Positions 11,710 through 13,412 of a stretch of DNA of 13,412 nt are shown one piece after another; position 1 is the first letter of the stretch, and the number at the start of each line of letters is the position of its first letter. The position numbers and the translations under genes are program-made. The notes under the pieces are model-generated. The model worked only from the letters and a program-made list of their open reading frames with translations, was not told the origin of the DNA and made no database searches. Source of the stretch: CBDULQ01 sp965368115 (GTDB lineage Bacteria; Pseudomonadota; Gammaproteobacteria; SZUA-229); assembly GCA_965368115.1 (NCBI GenBank), contig CBDULQ010000088.1, positions 1 through 13,412 on the forward strand, written 5' to 3'.

Positions 11710-12366
11710 TTACTTGTTGTCAATGTTCGGGGTTTCCGCGTCGCTGTCGTCGTCCTGCAGGTAGCGGGCGAGGTAAAAGCCCTGGGCGACGATGAACACG
11801 ATGGTCAGGCCCATCAGGCCGAACAGTTTGAAATCCACCCAGATGTCCATGCGGGTTTTGGCATCCAGTTCGAGGCCGTAGTAAAAGGCCACGTACAGGT
11901 TGAGCACGCCGCTGATGATGAAGAACACCACCCAGGCCAGGTTGAGGCGATTCCACACCGTATTCGGCAGGGTCAGCTGACCGCCCATCATGCGTTGCAC
12001 CAGGCATTTGTCGCCGACCAGATGACTGCCGAGGAAAACCGCGGCGAACAGCCAGTTGATCAGGGTGGGTTTCCACTGGATGAAGGCCGGGTCCTGCAGC
12101 AGGATGGTAATGCCGCCGAGCACGGTAATCAGCGCCAGCGAAATCAGGTGCATGCGTTCGGTGCGTCGGTGTTTTAACCAGTGGCCGCCGACCTGGATGA
12201 AACTGGCGATGATGGCGACGCCGGTGGCAATGAGCGTGGCGGCAATCTGTTCCGGCATGGCCGGGTCCAGCCACTGTCCGACCGGGGTGTTGGAGGCGAT
12301 GGCGTCGGCCTGGTGGTAGCTGACGAAGAACAGGATGATGGGAAAAAGATCGTAAAAGAATTTCAT
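11710..12366 (-). CDS. yciB: Inner-membrane protein YciB (septation protein A)
   Basis: The 218-residue protein starts MKFFYDLFPIILFFVSYHQADAI and has about five to six membrane helices, among them the segments at about 42-62 (AATLIATGVAIIASFIQVG), 76-91, 105-115, 142-160 and 180-198. The motifs FDLFP-type start, QDPAFIQWKPTLINWLFAAVF and MMGGQLTLPNTVWNRLNLAWVVFFI are characteristic of YciB/IspZ. It sits in the inner membrane and takes part in cell envelope synthesis and septation by contacts with elongation and division proteins. It is longer than E. coli YciB (179) because of a small insert after residue 24 and an acidic tail (DDDSDAETPNIDNK). It leads the yciB-yciI operon and is divergent from yciO. 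Confidence 0.94.
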   Translation of the reverse strand: MKFFYDLFPIILFFVSYHQADAIASNTPVGQWLDPAMPEQIAATLIATGVAIIASFIQVGGHWLKHRRTERMHLISLALITVLGGITILLQDPAFIQWKPTLINWLFAAVFLGSHLVGDKCLVQRMMGGQLTLPNTVWNRLNLAWVVFFIISGVLNLYVAFYYGLELDAKTRMDIWVDFKLFGLMGLTIVFIVAQGFYLARYLQDDDSDAETPNIDNK

Positions 12367-12445
12367 AAATACTGTCTGGTTATAATGTGGGTATCGAACC
12401 GGTCGTCTTCATCCCTGCCGGTGCGCGCTAATCTACCATGTTTCG

Positions 12446-12471
12446 GCGCGCGGCCCCAGAATTCCGCGCGC
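12446..12471. other. GC-rich hairpin between yciB and yciO
   Basis: GCGCGCGG (12446-12453) and CCGCGCGC (12464-12471) are a perfect 8-bp inverted repeat with a 10-nt loop in the divergent spacer (12367-12556). It lies upstream of the yciO -10 box and has no T run, so it is not a clear terminator; it may be a protein-binding site. Confidence 0.5.
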
Positions 12472-12510
12472 TGGATTGGGTCTGATTCATAACGTCCTTA
12501 TATTTATCGG

Positions 12511-12516
12511 TATAAT
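12511..12516 (+). promoter_or_regulatory. -10 box of the yciO promoter
   Basis: A perfect TATAAT lies 41-46 bp before the yciO ATG. The -35 region (CATAAC, 12489-12494) is weak. Confidence 0.5.
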
Positions 12517-12556
12517 GCTTTGACCCGCATCACCTTTAGTTCACAATATCGCCCCC

Positions 12557-13183
12557 ATGAGCCAGTACTTCGAAATCCATCCGGACAACCCGCAACCGCG
12601 CCTGATCAAGCAGGCCGTGGAGATCATCCATGACGGCGGGGTGGTGGTGTATCCCACCGATTCCAGCTACGCCATCGGCTGCCACCTGGGCGACAAGAAT
12701 GCCATGGAGCGCATTCGGCGTATTCGCCAGCTCGACGACAGGCATCACTTTACGCTAGTGTGCCAGGACCTGTCGGAAATTGCCGTGTATGCCAAGGTGG
12801 GGAATACGGAATACCGCATGCTTAAATCGCTGACACCGGGGCCTTACACGTTTCTCCTGCCGGCGACTCACGAAGTGCCGCGCCGCCTGCTGCATCCCAG
12901 GAAACGGCGCATCGGCATCCGCGTGGTGGACAACGCCATCGTGCGCGCGCTGCTCGACGAACTGGGCCAGCCGCTGATGAGCTCCACCCTGATCATGCCC
13001 GGCAAGGAGATGCCGGAGACCGATGCGGACGACATCCGCGACCAACTGGAAAAACAGGTGGACCTGATCATCGACGGCGGCCATTGCGGTTTCGAGCCGA
13101 CCACGGTGATCGACATGTCCTCCGCCCCGCCGCAACTGGTGCGCCAGGGCAAGGGGACTGAACATGGGCTGGAGCTGGCGTGA
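12557..13183 (+). CDS. yciO: YciO, YrdC/Sua5-family protein
   Basis: The 208-residue protein aligns by eye along its whole length with E. coli YciO: MSQYFEIHPDNPQPRLIKQAVEI at the start, GGVVVYPTDSSYAIGC (P-T-D nucleotide site), NAMERIRRIRQL, TPGPYTFLLPATHEVPRRLL, IGIRV, LMSSTLIMPG, EKQVDLIIDGG and PTTVIDM. YrdC-fold enzymes form threonylcarbamoyl-AMP for the tRNA modification t6A; YciO keeps the fold but lacks the K-x-R ... S-x-N set of TsaC, here replaced by R-Q-L-D-D-R-H-H and SST, and its own role is less certain. It is cytosolic. No Shine-Dalgarno is visible before the ATG (only GCCCCC). It is followed after 24 bp by the M50 peptidase gene. Confidence 0.95.
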   Translation: MSQYFEIHPDNPQPRLIKQAVEIIHDGGVVVYPTDSSYAIGCHLGDKNAMERIRRIRQLDDRHHFTLVCQDLSEIAVYAKVGNTEYRMLKSLTPGPYTFLLPATHEVPRRLLHPRKRRIGIRVVDNAIVRALLDELGQPLMSSTLIMPGKEMPETDADDIRDQLEKQVDLIIDGGHCGFEPTTVIDMSSAPPQLVRQGKGTEHGLELA

Positions 13184-13207
13184 CGCGCGTCATCGATTGA
13201 GGTTGTT

Positions 13208-13412
13208 ATGGATACCGCGCAAATGTTGATACTCGGGGCGCCGGCGATTCTGTTCGCGGTGACCCTGCATGAAGTGTCCCACGGCCTGGTGGCCAAATGG
13301 CTGGGCGATCCCACGGCGAAGATGCTGGGCCGGCTCACCGCCAATCCACTCAAGCACATCGATCCCATCGGCACCGTGCTGGTGCCCATCATCACGGTAC
13401 TGACCATCGGTC
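13208..13412 (+). CDS. M50-family (site-2 protease-type) membrane peptidase, N-terminal part
   Basis: The ATG at 13208 has GAGG 5 nt upstream; the frame runs off the window after 68 codons. The visible part has a first membrane helix MLILGAPAILFAVTLHE that carries the zinc motif H-E-V-S-H-G, followed by GLVAKWLGDPTAKMLGRLTANPLKHIDPIGTVLVPIITVLTIG. The N-P-L-K-H-I-D-P-x-G-T stretch is typical of the YwhC/SpoIVFB-like branch of M50 peptidases, which cut membrane-embedded substrates. The second zinc site (NPDG-type Asp) would lie beyond the window. It is probably co-transcribed with yciO. Substrate unknown. Confidence 0.92.
   Translation, partial: MDTAQMLILGAPAILFAVTLHEVSHGLVAKWLGDPTAKMLGRLTANPLKHIDPIGTVLVPIITVLTIG

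Overview
The window reads as chromosomal DNA from a gammaproteobacterium. YciO, YciB, YciI, the YqjG-type glutathionyl-hydroquinone reductase and the tRNA-Leu(CAA) with encoded CCA all resemble gammaproteobacterial relatives, and the yciI-yciB / yciO-M50 peptidase neighbourhood is a familiar arrangement there. The species cannot be named from the sequence; a free-living, GC-rich, chemotactic (MCP-bearing) lineage is likely. All statements are from reading the sequence; no database search was run.

Left part (1-4012): the 3' end of an Lrp/AsnC regulator; a convergent pair encoding a leaderless M15-type zinc peptidase and a lipoprotein; then a redox/quinone-stress block on the minus strand (DoxX-like membrane protein, yqjG, twin-CDGSH iron-sulfur protein) read divergently from a LysR regulator. 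Their shared 120-bp intergenic region carries overlapping promoters and a perfect TGTTAAC-N5-GTTAACA palindrome.

Middle part (about 4020-9600): an accessory, visibly more AT-rich region made mostly of orphan genes. It holds a secreted mini-protein starting with an Hcp-like segment, a secreted four-cysteine protein, a cytosolic glycine-rich protein followed by a LolA-like exported protein, a small membrane protein, a 58-residue SymE-family toxin-like gene divergent from an XRE-type HTH regulator with two GCTCCG...CGGAGC operators, and a minus-strand pair of an HEMTH metallopeptidase ('vgr-related' type) and an overlapping lipoprotein gene. A 321-bp direct repeat (5088-5408 and 8081-8401) brackets the SymE/HTH side; the second copy is a 5'-truncated duplicate of the four-cysteine gene plus its downstream palindromic repeat. 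The region ends at the 3' end of a tRNA-Leu gene.

Right part (9632-13412): tRNA-Leu(CAA) with a good stable-RNA promoter, a methyl-accepting chemotaxis protein without a periplasmic sensor domain, a 370-bp spacer with four alternating REP-like palindromes, yciI and yciB in one operon, and divergently yciO and the start of an M50 (site-2 protease-type) peptidase cut by the window end.

The most notable items are the divergent SymE-HTH module with paired operators, the asymmetric 321-bp duplication with a displaced gene tail, and two enzyme-plus-lipoprotein pairs that look like effector/immunity cargo although no secretion machinery is visible here.
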